A DNA stretch of 14,896 nucleotides from an uncultured Cellvibrio sp. (GCA_946482345.1 CAMLRJ010000030.1:1-14896); one strand, 5' to 3'; numbered from the stretch's first letter, positions 1-7,568 are shown. The notes: generated by a model not told the origin, from the letters alone. Made by a program: numbers and translations.

Positions 1-45
1 TAATTGAGTATATATTGTTTATTGATTGATGTGTCGTCAGAACTT

Positions 46-77
46 CAAAATTAATTAAATAATTTTAATTAATTTTG
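46..77. repeat. Perfect AT-rich inverted repeat (14-bp arms)
   Basis: The left arm CAAAATTAATTAAA (46-59) and right arm TTTAATTAATTTTG (64-77) are exact reverse complements around the 4-base loop TAAT. Apart from the terminal C:G pair, the stem is all A:T. The right arm is followed by CCTTTTACC rather than a clean T-run, so a terminator for a gene lying left of the window is possible but not shown. It could equally be a protein-binding dyad in the halogenase leader. I see no gene between 1 and 226. Confidence 0.6.
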
Positions 78-226
78 CCTTTTACCACCTGTGTACCTAT
101 TAATAATTACGCGCTACCACTGAATAAGCATAATCCTAAATTTCATTGTTTCGATTAAATTCTGAAACGTAGAATCCTGATCGCTCTACAGATTAAACAT
201 AAAATACCTACATCAGGAGTAAAAAA

Positions 227-1714
227 ATGAATATGAATAAAGTAAAAAAAGTGGTCATTGCAGGAGGAGGAACCGCCGGGTGGGTTACAGCAACTGCCCT
301 GGCAAAAAAATTAGGAGACCTTTTAGACATTACATTGATCGAGTCCAATAATATAGGAACCATTGGCGTCGGCGAGGCGACTATTCCAACAGCAAAAACA
401 TTTCACAGATTAATTGGTATTGATGAACAAGAATTAATGCGCGCCACCAATGCTACATTTAAACTGGGAATTCAATTTGAAAACTGGAGCAATCCAGGAG
501 ATGTATACTTTCATTCATTTGGTACAGTAGGACAAGACAGTTGGCTTGCTGGTTTTCAGCACTTCTGGTTACAAGGAAAACAAAAAAATATCAGTGGAGA
601 AATTGAAGAGTACAGTTTAGAAAACCAAGCAGCACAAAATGGTAAATTTTCATGTTTGCCCGGCATGGATATTAACTACGCTTACCATCTTGATGCATTG
701 TTGTATGCAAAATTTCTAAAAAATATCGCAATTGAAAATGGTGTTAGCTATATCGAAGGACGAATCACTGAAGTTACCAAGAATGAGCAAACAGGCTTCA
801 TCGAAACTCTTATACTGGAATCGGGACAGGTTATTGAAGGTGATCTTTTTATTGATTGCACCGGGTTTAATGCACTCCTTATTGAGCAAACACTACAAAC
901 CGGTTTTGAAGATTGGTCTCATTTACTGCCTTGTGATGCAGCAGTTGCTGTACAAACAGAACAAACCAATGCGTCTATATCTCCCTTTACGCGCTCTATT
1001 GCACTTGATGCAGGTTGGCGCTGGTGCATCCCATTGCAAAACAGAATGGGCAATGGATATGTGTATTCCAGACGCCATGTGTCTGATGATGAAGCGACTG
1101 CGACTTTACTAAAACAAATTGATGGAAAACCTATTAATGAACCCAGAGTCATTACTCATAGACCTGGTGTTCGCCGAAAGGTCTGGAATAAAAACTGTGT
1201 TGCTATAGGTTTGTCAGGTGGCTTTTTGGAACCGCTGGAATCCACCGGAATCCATCTATTTATGATGGGCGTAGTAAGACTGATACAGTTATTTCCCTTT
1301 AATGGAATTCATCAATCACTTCAAGATCAATACAACGAACTTACAGTTAGTGAACTCACCAGCATTCGGGATTTTATTATTCTTCATTATCATGCGACAC
1401 AAAGAGTTGACACCCAGTTTTGGCGTGATTGCAAGCAAAGAGCAATTTCACCAACACTTGCACACCGTATTGATTTATTTAGCCAAAATGCACAGGTGTA
1501 TCATGGCCCATATGAATTGTTTAGTGTAAATTCCTGGATGCAAGTGATGTTAGGTCAGGGGATTACACCTAAATACTATCATAATAGCGTCTCGACTATG
1601 TCTGATAACAACTTGAATAAATTTTTATCCAGTATTGCGCTGCCTATTAATCAAAAAATTGCATCCATGCCCAGCCATAGAGATTTTATTAACCAATACT
1701 GTAAGTCCAATTGA
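227..1714 (+). CDS. Flavin-dependent tryptophan halogenase family protein
   Basis: This 495-residue protein belongs to the PrnA/RebH-like FADH2-dependent halogenases, which chlorinate or brominate aromatic carbons in the cytoplasm using a separate flavin reductase. Visible hallmarks are the N-terminal FAD dinucleotide-binding motif GGGTAGW (13-19), a lysine at 79 in FKLGIQFENW matching the catalytic Lys79 of PrnA, the family signature GWRWCIP (263-269), and FLEPLESTG (333-341), which fits the FxxPxxSxG fingerprint. Length is slightly below the usual 500-540. The start is ATG 227 because AGGAG at 215-219 lies 7 bases before it; ATG 233 is a less well spaced alternative. There is no reductase, TonB-dependent receptor or biosynthetic gene in the window, so the substrate cannot be named; tryptophan is only the family label. 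Many genomic relatives of this family act on unknown substrates. The next gene lies 164 bases downstream on the same strand, possibly as a separate unit. Confidence 0.9.
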   Translation: MNMNKVKKVVIAGGGTAGWVTATALAKKLGDLLDITLIESNNIGTIGVGEATIPTAKTFHRLIGIDEQELMRATNATFKLGIQFENWSNPGDVYFHSFGTVGQDSWLAGFQHFWLQGKQKNISGEIEEYSLENQAAQNGKFSCLPGMDINYAYHLDALLYAKFLKNIAIENGVSYIEGRITEVTKNEQTGFIETLILESGQVIEGDLFIDCTGFNALLIEQTLQTGFEDWSHLLPCDAAVAVQTEQTNASISPFTRSIALDAGWRWCIPLQNRMGNGYVYSRRHVSDDEATATLLKQIDGKPINEPRVITHRPGVRRKVWNKNCVAIGLSGGFLEPLESTGIHLFMMGVVRLIQLFPFNGIHQSLQDQYNELTVSELTSIRDFIILHYHATQRVDTQFWRDCKQRAISPTLAHRIDLFSQNAQVYHGPYELFSVNSWMQVMLGQGITPKYYHNSVSTMSDNNLNKFLSSIALPINQKIASMPSHRDFINQYCKSN

Positions 1715-1772
1715 AATCGAACTCCGGATAATTTTACTCAATTACAGCTGTTCTATCATCAACACTGCCAGC

Positions 1773-1813
1773 CAGGTATTATCAGGATCTCATATCTGAG
1801 TCCTGAATACCTG
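1773..1813. repeat. Long imperfect intergenic hairpin
   Basis: CAGGTAT (1773-1779), TCAGGA (1782-1787) and CTCA (1789-1792) pair with TGAG (1797-1800), TCCTGA (1801-1806) and ATACCTG (1807-1813). This makes 17 base pairs around a TATC loop, with a TA bulge and a single T bulge. No T-run follows on either strand, so it does not look like a standard intrinsic terminator. It lies between the halogenase and the cytochrome/VCBS gene and could be an mRNA-stabilising or attenuating structure, or a dispersed palindromic element. Confidence 0.6.
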
Positions 1814-1878
1814 TGCAACATAAGCTATATATAAACGCAATAAACCATCACCAAAATTAGTCGGCACCGGAGTGTAAA

Positions 1879-3381
1879 TTGAAGTTACCTGTAACAATCC
1901 AATATCTATTATGTTTGGTCTGCCTTATCCCTTGGTTTCAGGCAGCCACAGCAGAAGACAAAAAACCAAGAGATATTAATACCATACTCGAATTGGTGAA
2001 CCAGCATTGTGGTGCGTGCCATAAAGTGCCGTCACCTGCGCTACTCCCAAAACGGGATTGGCCTTACGTTATCAAAATAATGGAAAAATTCTCGCATGAA
2101 AAATTTGGCCCCGATCATCTTTCTCAGGATGTGGTCACCGATATTACGGCTTACTACTACGGCAGCAGCCCCACTGAGTTACCCAAGTTGCCTTACAATA
2201 CGCCATACAAAAAAGATCCTATTTTTAATTTAACGGATATAGGCACAAAATCAAAAATTCCTTTTATTGGTCACATCAGTCGAGTCAAAATTTTTCAGGA
2301 TAATGCCTTCGAGTTCTTGATTAGCGATGCCGAGAAAAAGCAAGTGACACTGGTTACAAAATTAAAAGATGATTGGACGGAACAAAAGATAGCGGATGTA
2401 CAAATTCCAATTTATACCCAGGCGGTCGATTACGATGCTGATGGTGACATAGATGTGATAGTGACGGATCTGGGTGAATTTCCACCGTCACAAAAAATGG
2501 TAGGCAAAGTATTTCTATTGCGGCAATCGAAAAACGGTCAGTTTGAAAAAGAAATACTGGTCGAAAATATTCCCAGAGCCATAGAAGCCAGAGCACTTGA
2601 TATAGATGCCGACGGCGACCTGGATCTCGCAGTCGCTGCCTTTGGTGGCAATGAAACCGGCGAAGTGTTTTGGCTTGAAAATCAAGGCAAGAATAAAAAT
2701 ATCAAGCATCTACTGTTGGATTTAAGTGGAGCATTAAATATCACACCAACGGATTTAAACAATGATGGCAAAATGGATTTTGTCAGTTTAATTTCCCAGC
2801 AACATGAAATGATTGTTGCCTTTATCGCCACCGACAATAAACAATTTACACCGCAACTGATCTCCCGCGCTCCACATCCCATGTTTGGATCAACCAGTAT
2901 GCGATTGACGGATATGGATAAAGATGGTGATCAGGATATTCTGTTAACTAATGGTGACGCCTACGACACCCAAATGGATCCAAAACCCTATCACGGTGTT
3001 CAATGGTTGGAAAACACCGGCAGTCTACAATTTGTGTTTCATGAAATCGGACGGTCTTATGGTATTGCCAGTGCAGTGGCGGGCGACGTTGATGGCGACG
3101 GCGATATGGATGTTGTTGCGAGCAGTTTCATCAATTTTTGGGAAGATAAAAATCGCAACAGTCTGGTTTGGTTTGAAAATGACGGTAACCAGCGATTTCA
3201 ACAACATAATCTTGCGACAACTCCGCCTGGCATAGTGTCGTTTGAGCTGGGTGTGCTGAATACCCTGAGTGATACGCTCAAGTTCGGCCAAGGCTGCACC
3301 GTGGTCATCATGCTCATGACGCATAACACCAATTGGCCCCATTACCATCGAACCTGCACCCTGTTTAATCATAGGAAATAA
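1879..3381 (+). CDS. Secreted monohaem cytochrome c / VCBS (FG-GAP) repeat protein, 3' end lost
   Basis: The frame starts with a signal peptide: KLP, a hydrophobic core, then QAATA-ED with cleavage near residue 25. A single c-type haem site CGACH (44-48) follows. Five calcium-loop-type FG-GAP/VCBS repeats come next: DYDADGDID (184-192), DIDADGDLD (241-249), DLNNDGKMD (292-300), DMDKDGDQD (345-353) and DVDGDGDMD (403-411). It is expected to be periplasmic or surface-exposed, folding as a partial beta-propeller with an attached cytochrome; electron partner and ligand are unknown. The start is TTG 1879: CCGGAG lies just before it, the signal peptide begins there, and no in-frame ATG occurs before the haem motif. 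A sixth repeat begins (GIVSFELG, 451-458) but breaks off after about residue 461. Residues 462-500 are the antisense of ytfE and resemble no repeat. The product is therefore probably a C-terminally truncated, pseudogene-like propeller. Function is inferred from motifs only. Confidence 0.8.
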   Translation: MKLPVTIQYLLCLVCLIPWFQAATAEDKKPRDINTILELVNQHCGACHKVPSPALLPKRDWPYVIKIMEKFSHEKFGPDHLSQDVVTDITAYYYGSSPTELPKLPYNTPYKKDPIFNLTDIGTKSKIPFIGHISRVKIFQDNAFEFLISDAEKKQVTLVTKLKDDWTEQKIADVQIPIYTQAVDYDADGDIDVIVTDLGEFPPSQKMVGKVFLLRQSKNGQFEKEILVENIPRAIEARALDIDADGDLDLAVAAFGGNETGEVFWLENQGKNKNIKHLLLDLSGALNITPTDLNNDGKMDFVSLISQQHEMIVAFIATDNKQFTPQLISRAPHPMFGSTSMRLTDMDKDGDQDILLTNGDAYDTQMDPKPYHGVQWLENTGSLQFVFHEIGRSYGIASAVAGDVDGDGDMDVVASSFINFWEDKNRNSLVWFENDGNQRFQQHNLATTPPGIVSFELGVLNTLSDTLKFGQGCTVVIMLMTHNTNWPHYHRTCTLFNHRK

Positions 3382-3789
3382 AATCATTTCTTCTTTTTGC
3401 ATATGAGATTCCAGCTCTTGTGCCATATACATTAAATGTGCAGTTAAACCTCTTGGGCAATCAGGATTATCCGCATGAACCCGCTCAACTTTATCAGCAA
3501 GACGAATTAATTCAGGTAACTCTTGCCTGTGCACGGCGTGAAAATTTTCTAGAATATAATCAATTAATTCCGGCAGAGGCATTGAATCGGTTGCGGGCGG
3601 ATCTTGCTGATCAACCATCGATTGTAACGTTTGCCCAATTCCAACTGGATCCAGATTTTTTTCTTCGGCTGCTTTGCGTAGACTTTTATTTCCACCGCAA
3701 CAAAAATCCAACCCATGTTGATGAAATACTGCTGTTGCTCCAGGAATTTTTCTGGCCAATTGACCTAAACTTCTATCAAGTAACTCCAT
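3025..3789 (-). CDS. ytfE: Iron-sulfur cluster repair di-iron protein YtfE/RIC, 3'-truncated with antisense tail
   Basis: The first 178 or so residues closely match YtfE (RIC, ScdA family), the cytoplasmic di-iron hemerythrin-like protein that repairs Fe-S clusters damaged by nitric oxide. Visible are the N-terminal ScdA domain with FCCGG (29-33), H84 in NFHAVHR, H129 and E133 in SHMQKEE, FPMIKQGAGS, and H160 in RHEHDDHG. These positions agree with the E. coli ligands H84, H129, E133 and H160. E. coli YtfE continues for about 45 more residues carrying ligands H204 and E208. Here homology ends near GIQ (176-178, base about 3256), and the remaining ~75 residues are the antisense of the VCBS gene. 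With two of six iron ligands missing, the product is unlikely to hold a normal di-iron site. ATG 3789 has AGAGG upstream. It is the last gene of the nar operon, 32 bases after ppiC. A pseudogene or an assembly join are both possible. Confidence 0.85.
   Translation of the reverse strand: MELLDRSLGQLARKIPGATAVFHQHGLDFCCGGNKSLRKAAEEKNLDPVGIGQTLQSMVDQQDPPATDSMPLPELIDYILENFHAVHRQELPELIRLADKVERVHADNPDCPRGLTAHLMYMAQELESHMQKEEMILFPMIKQGAGSMVMGPIGVMRHEHDDHGAALAELERITQGIQHTQLKRHYARRSCRKIMLLKSLVTVIFKPNQTVAIFIFPKIDETARNNIHIAVAINVARHCTGNTIRPSDFMKHKL
3256..3261. other. Tail-to-tail breakpoint between the VCBS gene and ytfE
   Basis: Reading plus, FG-GAP homology runs to residues L-N (CTG AAT, 3256-3261), where a DLNGDG-type repeat would be expected to continue. 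Reading minus, YtfE homology runs to I-Q (ATT CAG), which are the same six bases. Both genes thus end at one point and share CTGAAT, as a short-homology deletion or inversion join would leave. The exact base is inferred from family expectation and could be off by a few codons. Confidence 0.6.
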
Positions 3790-3796
3790 AATAACC

Positions 3797-3819
3797 TCTC
3801 TATCAATTTCTCTATCAAT
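3797..3819. repeat. 11-bp tandem direct repeat before ytfE
   Basis: TCTCTATCAAT occurs at 3797-3807 and again at 3809-3819, with a period of 12. It fills most of the 32-base gap between ppiC and ytfE. On the coding (minus) strand it reads ATTGATAGAGA twice, the copy nearer the start leading into the AGAGG ribosome-binding site. It may be a slippage duplication; no regulator is implied by the sequence. Confidence 0.5.
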
Positions 3820-3821
3820 AT

Positions 3822-4583
3822 TTACTGCATTAAGGGTGATGCCGGTACAGAAAAATCGTAACCTTCTATGTCGGCTTCACTAATGAGTTGTTGAATATAA
3901 TGTGCCATCTCTTTGCGTTTAACGCGTTCTTGTAAGTAATCGGCAATTCGTTGTTTGCACTCTTCAAACGACTGGGGCTGCCCAGGTGTAATTCGATTGA
4001 TCTTGACCAAATGAAAACCATATCGACTTTCAATGGGCTGAGAATGTAACCCGAGCGGCAACTGTAAAATTTTACGTTCAAACTCCGGCACTGTTTGACC
4101 ACGGCTGATCACACCCAAGTCACCGGCTTGATCTTTTGACGGACAAGATGAACAAGTTTTTGCCAAGTCATCAAAGCTATGCCCCAGTTGCAATTTGATC
4201 AACAATGCATCTGCTTCTTGTTTAACACTAATTCTATCCAGTTCATCGTCAGTGGCAGCCAATAAAATATGTTGCAACTCAATCAAAGGCGAGGAAATAA
4301 ATTTCTGCGGATTGGAATTAAAATACTGACGGCACTCATCTTCTGTTGCTTGGGGTATTCGCAACTCTTGTTGCAAGAGTAAATCAACGAATTCCGCAGC
4401 ATCGGAATCAGGATTGGCCGCTGATGTTATGCCACAGGCCACTGCACGCTGCCGCAATAATTCACCGATAATCAATGCTTCCGCCGCCTTCATCATAGCT
4501 TCGCGTTGTGAAGATGCGGGGTGATATTGCATCTCACTCAGGATGCGCTGCTCATTCAGAATCACTTGATTAACTTGTATCAT
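3822..4583 (-). CDS. Cytoplasmic parvulin-type peptidyl-prolyl isomerase (PpiC/NifM-like) of the nar operon
   Basis: This 253-residue protein has an alpha-helical N-terminal region (about 1-95) followed by a parvulin (rotamase) domain at about 101-197. Visible motifs are IELQHILL (H104), GHSFDDLAK, AGDLGVISRGQTVPEF and RYGFHLVKI (H191). It would isomerise X-Pro bonds or chaperone a partner. There is no signal peptide, unlike PpiD/SurA, so it is cytoplasmic, where NarG and NarH fold. Genes of this kind, often annotated as NifM or PpiC, commonly follow narI in gammaproteobacterial nar operons, which suggests a role in nitrate reductase maturation, not proven here. The pair CSSC (144-147) beside the active site could make a redox-sensitive disulfide. 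ATG 4583 is preceded by AGGAG, and the gene starts 18 bases after narI ends, so it is cotranscribed and probably translationally linked. Confidence 0.88.
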   Translation of the reverse strand: MIQVNQVILNEQRILSEMQYHPASSQREAMMKAAEALIIGELLRQRAVACGITSAANPDSDAAEFVDLLLQQELRIPQATEDECRQYFNSNPQKFISSPLIELQHILLAATDDELDRISVKQEADALLIKLQLGHSFDDLAKTCSSCPSKDQAGDLGVISRGQTVPEFERKILQLPLGLHSQPIESRYGFHLVKINRITPGQPQSFEECKQRIADYLQERVKRKEMAHYIQQLISEADIEGYDFSVPASPLMQ

Positions 4584-4601
4584 CTGATTTTCTCCTGCTG
4601 C

Positions 4602-5291
4602 TTAACGCCAAGCCTTTTTACGTACAATTTGATAATTGCGACCCAGATATTTCACCGGAACACTGGCAATGTGTACCAATCGACTGAATGGGAACACTAC
4701 AAACAAACTCATGCCTAAAAACACATGTAGTTTATAAATCCAATGCACTGATAAAATAGCGGCTGAGGCTTCCATTGGATCAAATGTGACAATATTTTGC
4801 GCCCAACTCATCAGCAACAACATTTCTGCACCATCAGTGTGTTTCGCAGAAACGAAAATAGAAGCCAACCCCAGAATTAATTGTGCATAAAGCAATAACA
4901 AAACCAATATATCCATAGTGCTACTGGTCGCACGAATACGCGGATTAAACAAACGGCGCTTTAATAAAATGGTCAAGCCAATAAAACAAATAAATCCAAA
5001 TACGCCACCTAGTCCCATGGCAATTAATTGTTTGTGATGCGCTTCTATACCCAATAGATGCCACACCTCAACCGGTGTTAGTAAACCGACAAAATGCCCC
5101 AACAATACTGTGATAATGCCAACATGAAATAAGCGGCTACCCACTGTCAGTTGTTTCTTTTCTAACAGTTGGCTTGAACTGGCTTTCCAGGTGTATTGTT
5201 CACGGTCGTAACGAATCCAACTGGCGATAAAACAAATAAACAATGCAATGTAAGGATACAAACCAAATAAAAAAGTATTCATACTATTCAT
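4602..5291 (-). CDS. narI: Respiratory nitrate reductase gamma subunit (cytochrome b)
   Basis: This 229-residue membrane protein (E. coli NarI is 225) oxidises quinol on the periplasmic side and passes electrons through two b haems to NarH. It has five hydrophobic segments. The haem ligands stand exactly where expected: H56 and H66 in LFHVGIITVLLGHF, and H189 and H207 in KLHVFLGMSLF...RLVHI. The N-terminal stretch FGLYPYIA and the WIRYDREQYTWKASSSQ region are typical. The start is ATG 5291, which gives the same N-terminal length as E. coli; AGGAG sits 5 bases before it and overlaps the narJ stop (TTTAGGAG), so the two genes are tightly coupled. No key residue is missing. Confidence 0.97.
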   Translation of the reverse strand: MNSMNTFLFGLYPYIALFICFIASWIRYDREQYTWKASSSQLLEKKQLTVGSRLFHVGIITVLLGHFVGLLTPVEVWHLLGIEAHHKQLIAMGLGGVFGFICFIGLTILLKRRLFNPRIRATSSTMDILVLLLLYAQLILGLASIFVSAKHTDGAEMLLLMSWAQNIVTFDPMEASAAILSVHWIYKLHVFLGMSLFVVFPFSRLVHIASVPVKYLGRNYQIVRKKAWR

Positions 5292-5299
5292 AACAGCTC

Positions 5300-6028
5300 C
5301 TAAACCGAGGCAGCGGGTTGTAATTTGAGTAGATCCTCAAGATTGAGGTATTCAACATGATCGCGGCTTTGTTGTTGGGTTGGTCGATTAATTGCGCTGG
5401 AGCAGGCATCAGCGTTTTGATTGGCACTGAAACTGACGGCCTCTTCTTCCCATACTCTATCCAACGCATCAGGTGTGTAATCCGGTTTTTCTTCACGAAT
5501 TTGATTACTGACATCTTGTAGATTAATGTCCGCTCCCGATAATTCCAGCAAGCTATGGAAGATGGCGGCATGGGGATTTTGTCGTTGATCCAAACGGCAA
5601 GCAAGCACAGCTAATATAGGCGCGATTTCTTCCAAGCCTATACGAGAATTTTCTTCGCCCTGAGTTGACAAAAATTCCAAATAAAGCGGTAAATAATCCG
5701 GCAATTCTTTTACACCAATATCCAATCCAGCGTCGCGATATTGTTGTTGCAAATTCACCATGGCTTGACCACGATCACGGGATTCGCCATGAATGTGCTC
5801 AAATAAATGCAAGGATAATGAACGACCACGCTCAAACATCGAATCATAATCAGATTGTAAATCCAGCAGTGGATGATCAGTAAAATGAACCAACAATTGT
5901 TTAACACCTTGTTTGCTATTGTTGGACAGTTCGCTAGCTGCCAAATGATTTTTAATCTCGGCAATTAACTCCACCGAATTATCAGTGGGATAATCCAGTA
6001 GTAATGAAAACAGTTTTAATATTGTCAT
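5300..6028 (-). CDS. narJ: Nitrate reductase molybdenum cofactor assembly chaperone
   Basis: NarJ is a cytoplasmic chaperone of the TorD/DmsD group. It binds apo-NarG, is needed for molybdenum-cofactor and FS0 insertion, and holds NarGH off the membrane until complete; it is not part of the final enzyme. This copy has 242 residues against about 236 in E. coli. It shows the diagnostic SLHLFEHIHGESRDRGQAM block (72-90), LPDYLPLYLEFL (109-120) and the DRVWEEEAV stretch near residue 190. The tail (about 200-242) is low in conservation and rich in Gln, Asn and Ser. ATG 6028 follows narH by only 4 bases, and its AGGAG lies inside the last narH codons, so translation is coupled. Confidence 0.95.
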   Translation of the reverse strand: MTILKLFSLLLDYPTDNSVELIAEIKNHLAASELSNNSKQGVKQLLVHFTDHPLLDLQSDYDSMFERGRSLSLHLFEHIHGESRDRGQAMVNLQQQYRDAGLDIGVKELPDYLPLYLEFLSTQGEENSRIGLEEIAPILAVLACRLDQRQNPHAAIFHSLLELSGADINLQDVSNQIREEKPDYTPDALDRVWEEEAVSFSANQNADACSSAINRPTQQQSRDHVEYLNLEDLLKLQPAASV

Positions 6029-6032
6029 GGCA

Positions 6033-7568
6033 CTACTCCTGAATCGTTACGGGAATAACTTGGCGAACACCTTTAGCTTTGGTGCCAAACAAATTCACCT
6101 CACTATTGCCATCACCACAACCATTACCGAAACTAAAACCGCAACTGCTTTTTAAATCGTAAGCGTTTTCAGCATAAGCACGGTGACTGGTAGGTACCAC
6201 AAATCTATCTTCATAATTGGCAATCGCCATGTAGCGATACATTTCGTTCACTGTGTTGACATCAAGCCCCACTTGTTTCAGCACTGCCAGATCCTCTTCT
6301 CCATCAACATGCCTGCTGCGCATAAATGCCCGCATGGCAATCATTCGTTCCAGCGCATGAACCACAGGTTTTTCATCGCCCGCTGTTAATAAATTGGCGA
6401 GATAACGCAGAGGAATACGCAGTGATTTCAAATCAGGAATTTCACCATTCATACCCACATGCCCTGCTTCTGCTGCATTTTGTATGGGTGAAAGTGGTGG
6501 TATGTACCAGACCATAGGCAGCGTTCTGTATTCAGGGTGCAGCGGCAATGCAACTTTCCAATCCACTGCCATTTTATAAACTGGCGAGCCCTGTGCCGCT
6601 TCAATCCAGGCTTGAGGAATACCTTCAATTTCTGCAGCGGCTATCACAGCAGGATCATGTGGATCCAAGAAGATATCCAATTGCGCCTGATACAAATCTT
6701 TTTCACTGGCGACACTGGCCGCTTCGGCAATTCGATCTGCGTCATAAAGCAAAACACCCAGGTAACGAATACGTCCCACACAAGTTTCGGAACATACAGT
6801 GGGTTGACCTGATTCAATGCGCGGATAGCAGAAAGTGCATTTTTCCGATTTACCACTCTTCCAGTTGTAATAGATTTTTTTGTAAGGGCAACCGGATACA
6901 CACATGCGCCAGCCACGACATTTGTCTTGATCAATCAAGACTATGCCATCTTCTTCGCGCTTGTAGATAGCGCCGGATGGACAAGAAGCAACACAAGCCG
7001 GGTTTAAACAGTGTTCACACAAACGCGGCAAATACATCAAAAATGTCTTTTCAAATTGCCCGTAGATTTCTTTTTGCACAACATCATCAAAGTTTTTGTC
7101 TTTTTTACGCTTTTCAAATTCGGTGCCGAGAATTTCTTCCCAGTTTGGCCCCCAATTAATTTTTTCCATTCGTTGGCCACTGATTAGGGAACGCGGCCTA
7201 GCGGTTGGCTGATGCTGACTTGGGCCAGCTGTGTGCAAATGTTGATAATCGAAATCAAAGGGTTCGTAGTAGTCATCAATTTCCGGCAAATCCGGATTGG
7301 CAAAAATATTCGCGAGGACTCGCAATTTTCCACCAATACGCGGGGTTAATTTTCCATCAGCACTGCGCTGCCACCCACCTTTCCATTTGTCCTGATTTTC
7401 CCACTCTTTGGGGAAACCAATACCGGGTTTGGTTTCAACATTGTTGAACCAGGCATATTCCACACCTTCGCGAGAAGTCCAGACGTTTTTGCAGGTTATT
7501 GAACAGGTATGACAACCAATACACTTGTCCAAATTTAATACCATGCCTATTTGGGCGCGAACTTTCAT
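6033..7568 (-). CDS. narH: Respiratory nitrate reductase beta subunit (iron-sulfur)
   Basis: NarH relays electrons from NarI to NarG on the cytoplasmic face through four clusters. All ligands are visible at E. coli positions: C16, C19, C22 and C26 (CIGCHTCSITC); C184, C187, C192 and C196; C217, C223 and C227 with W220 replacing the fourth cysteine (KCRGWRMC), which marks the 3Fe-4S cluster; and C244, C247, C259 and C263. Length is 511 residues against 512 in E. coli. ATG 7568 is preceded by AAGAGG. An 85-base gap after narG is the longest within narGHJI; it is AT-rich and I see no terminator in it. The C-terminal tail has a Cys/Gly-rich run (CGFSFGNGCGDG) of unknown role. Confidence 0.97.
   Translation of the reverse strand: MKVRAQIGMVLNLDKCIGCHTCSITCKNVWTSREGVEYAWFNNVETKPGIGFPKEWENQDKWKGGWQRSADGKLTPRIGGKLRVLANIFANPDLPEIDDYYEPFDFDYQHLHTAGPSQHQPTARPRSLISGQRMEKINWGPNWEEILGTEFEKRKKDKNFDDVVQKEIYGQFEKTFLMYLPRLCEHCLNPACVASCPSGAIYKREEDGIVLIDQDKCRGWRMCVSGCPYKKIYYNWKSGKSEKCTFCYPRIESGQPTVCSETCVGRIRYLGVLLYDADRIAEAASVASEKDLYQAQLDIFLDPHDPAVIAAAEIEGIPQAWIEAAQGSPVYKMAVDWKVALPLHPEYRTLPMVWYIPPLSPIQNAAEAGHVGMNGEIPDLKSLRIPLRYLANLLTAGDEKPVVHALERMIAMRAFMRSRHVDGEEDLAVLKQVGLDVNTVNEMYRYMAIANYEDRFVVPTSHRAYAENAYDLKSSCGFSFGNGCGDGNSEVNLFGTKAKGVRQVIPVTIQE

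Noticed and set aside
94..100. TACCTAT, a perfect NarL heptamer before the halogenase
   Set aside because: A lone heptamer occurs about once per kilobase by chance; no partner half-site stands at the 2-base spacing, and no functional link to nitrate is visible.
3420..3791. Plus-strand open frame of 123 codons
   Set aside because: It is the exact antisense of ytfE, whose minus-strand frame shows clear family motifs; the plus translation shows none.
6537..6970. Overlapping plus-strand frames of 91 and 140 codons inside narH
   Set aside because: Shadows of narH: the minus-strand frame carries all 15 cluster cysteines, while these translations look random and Cys/His-rich only by antisense.
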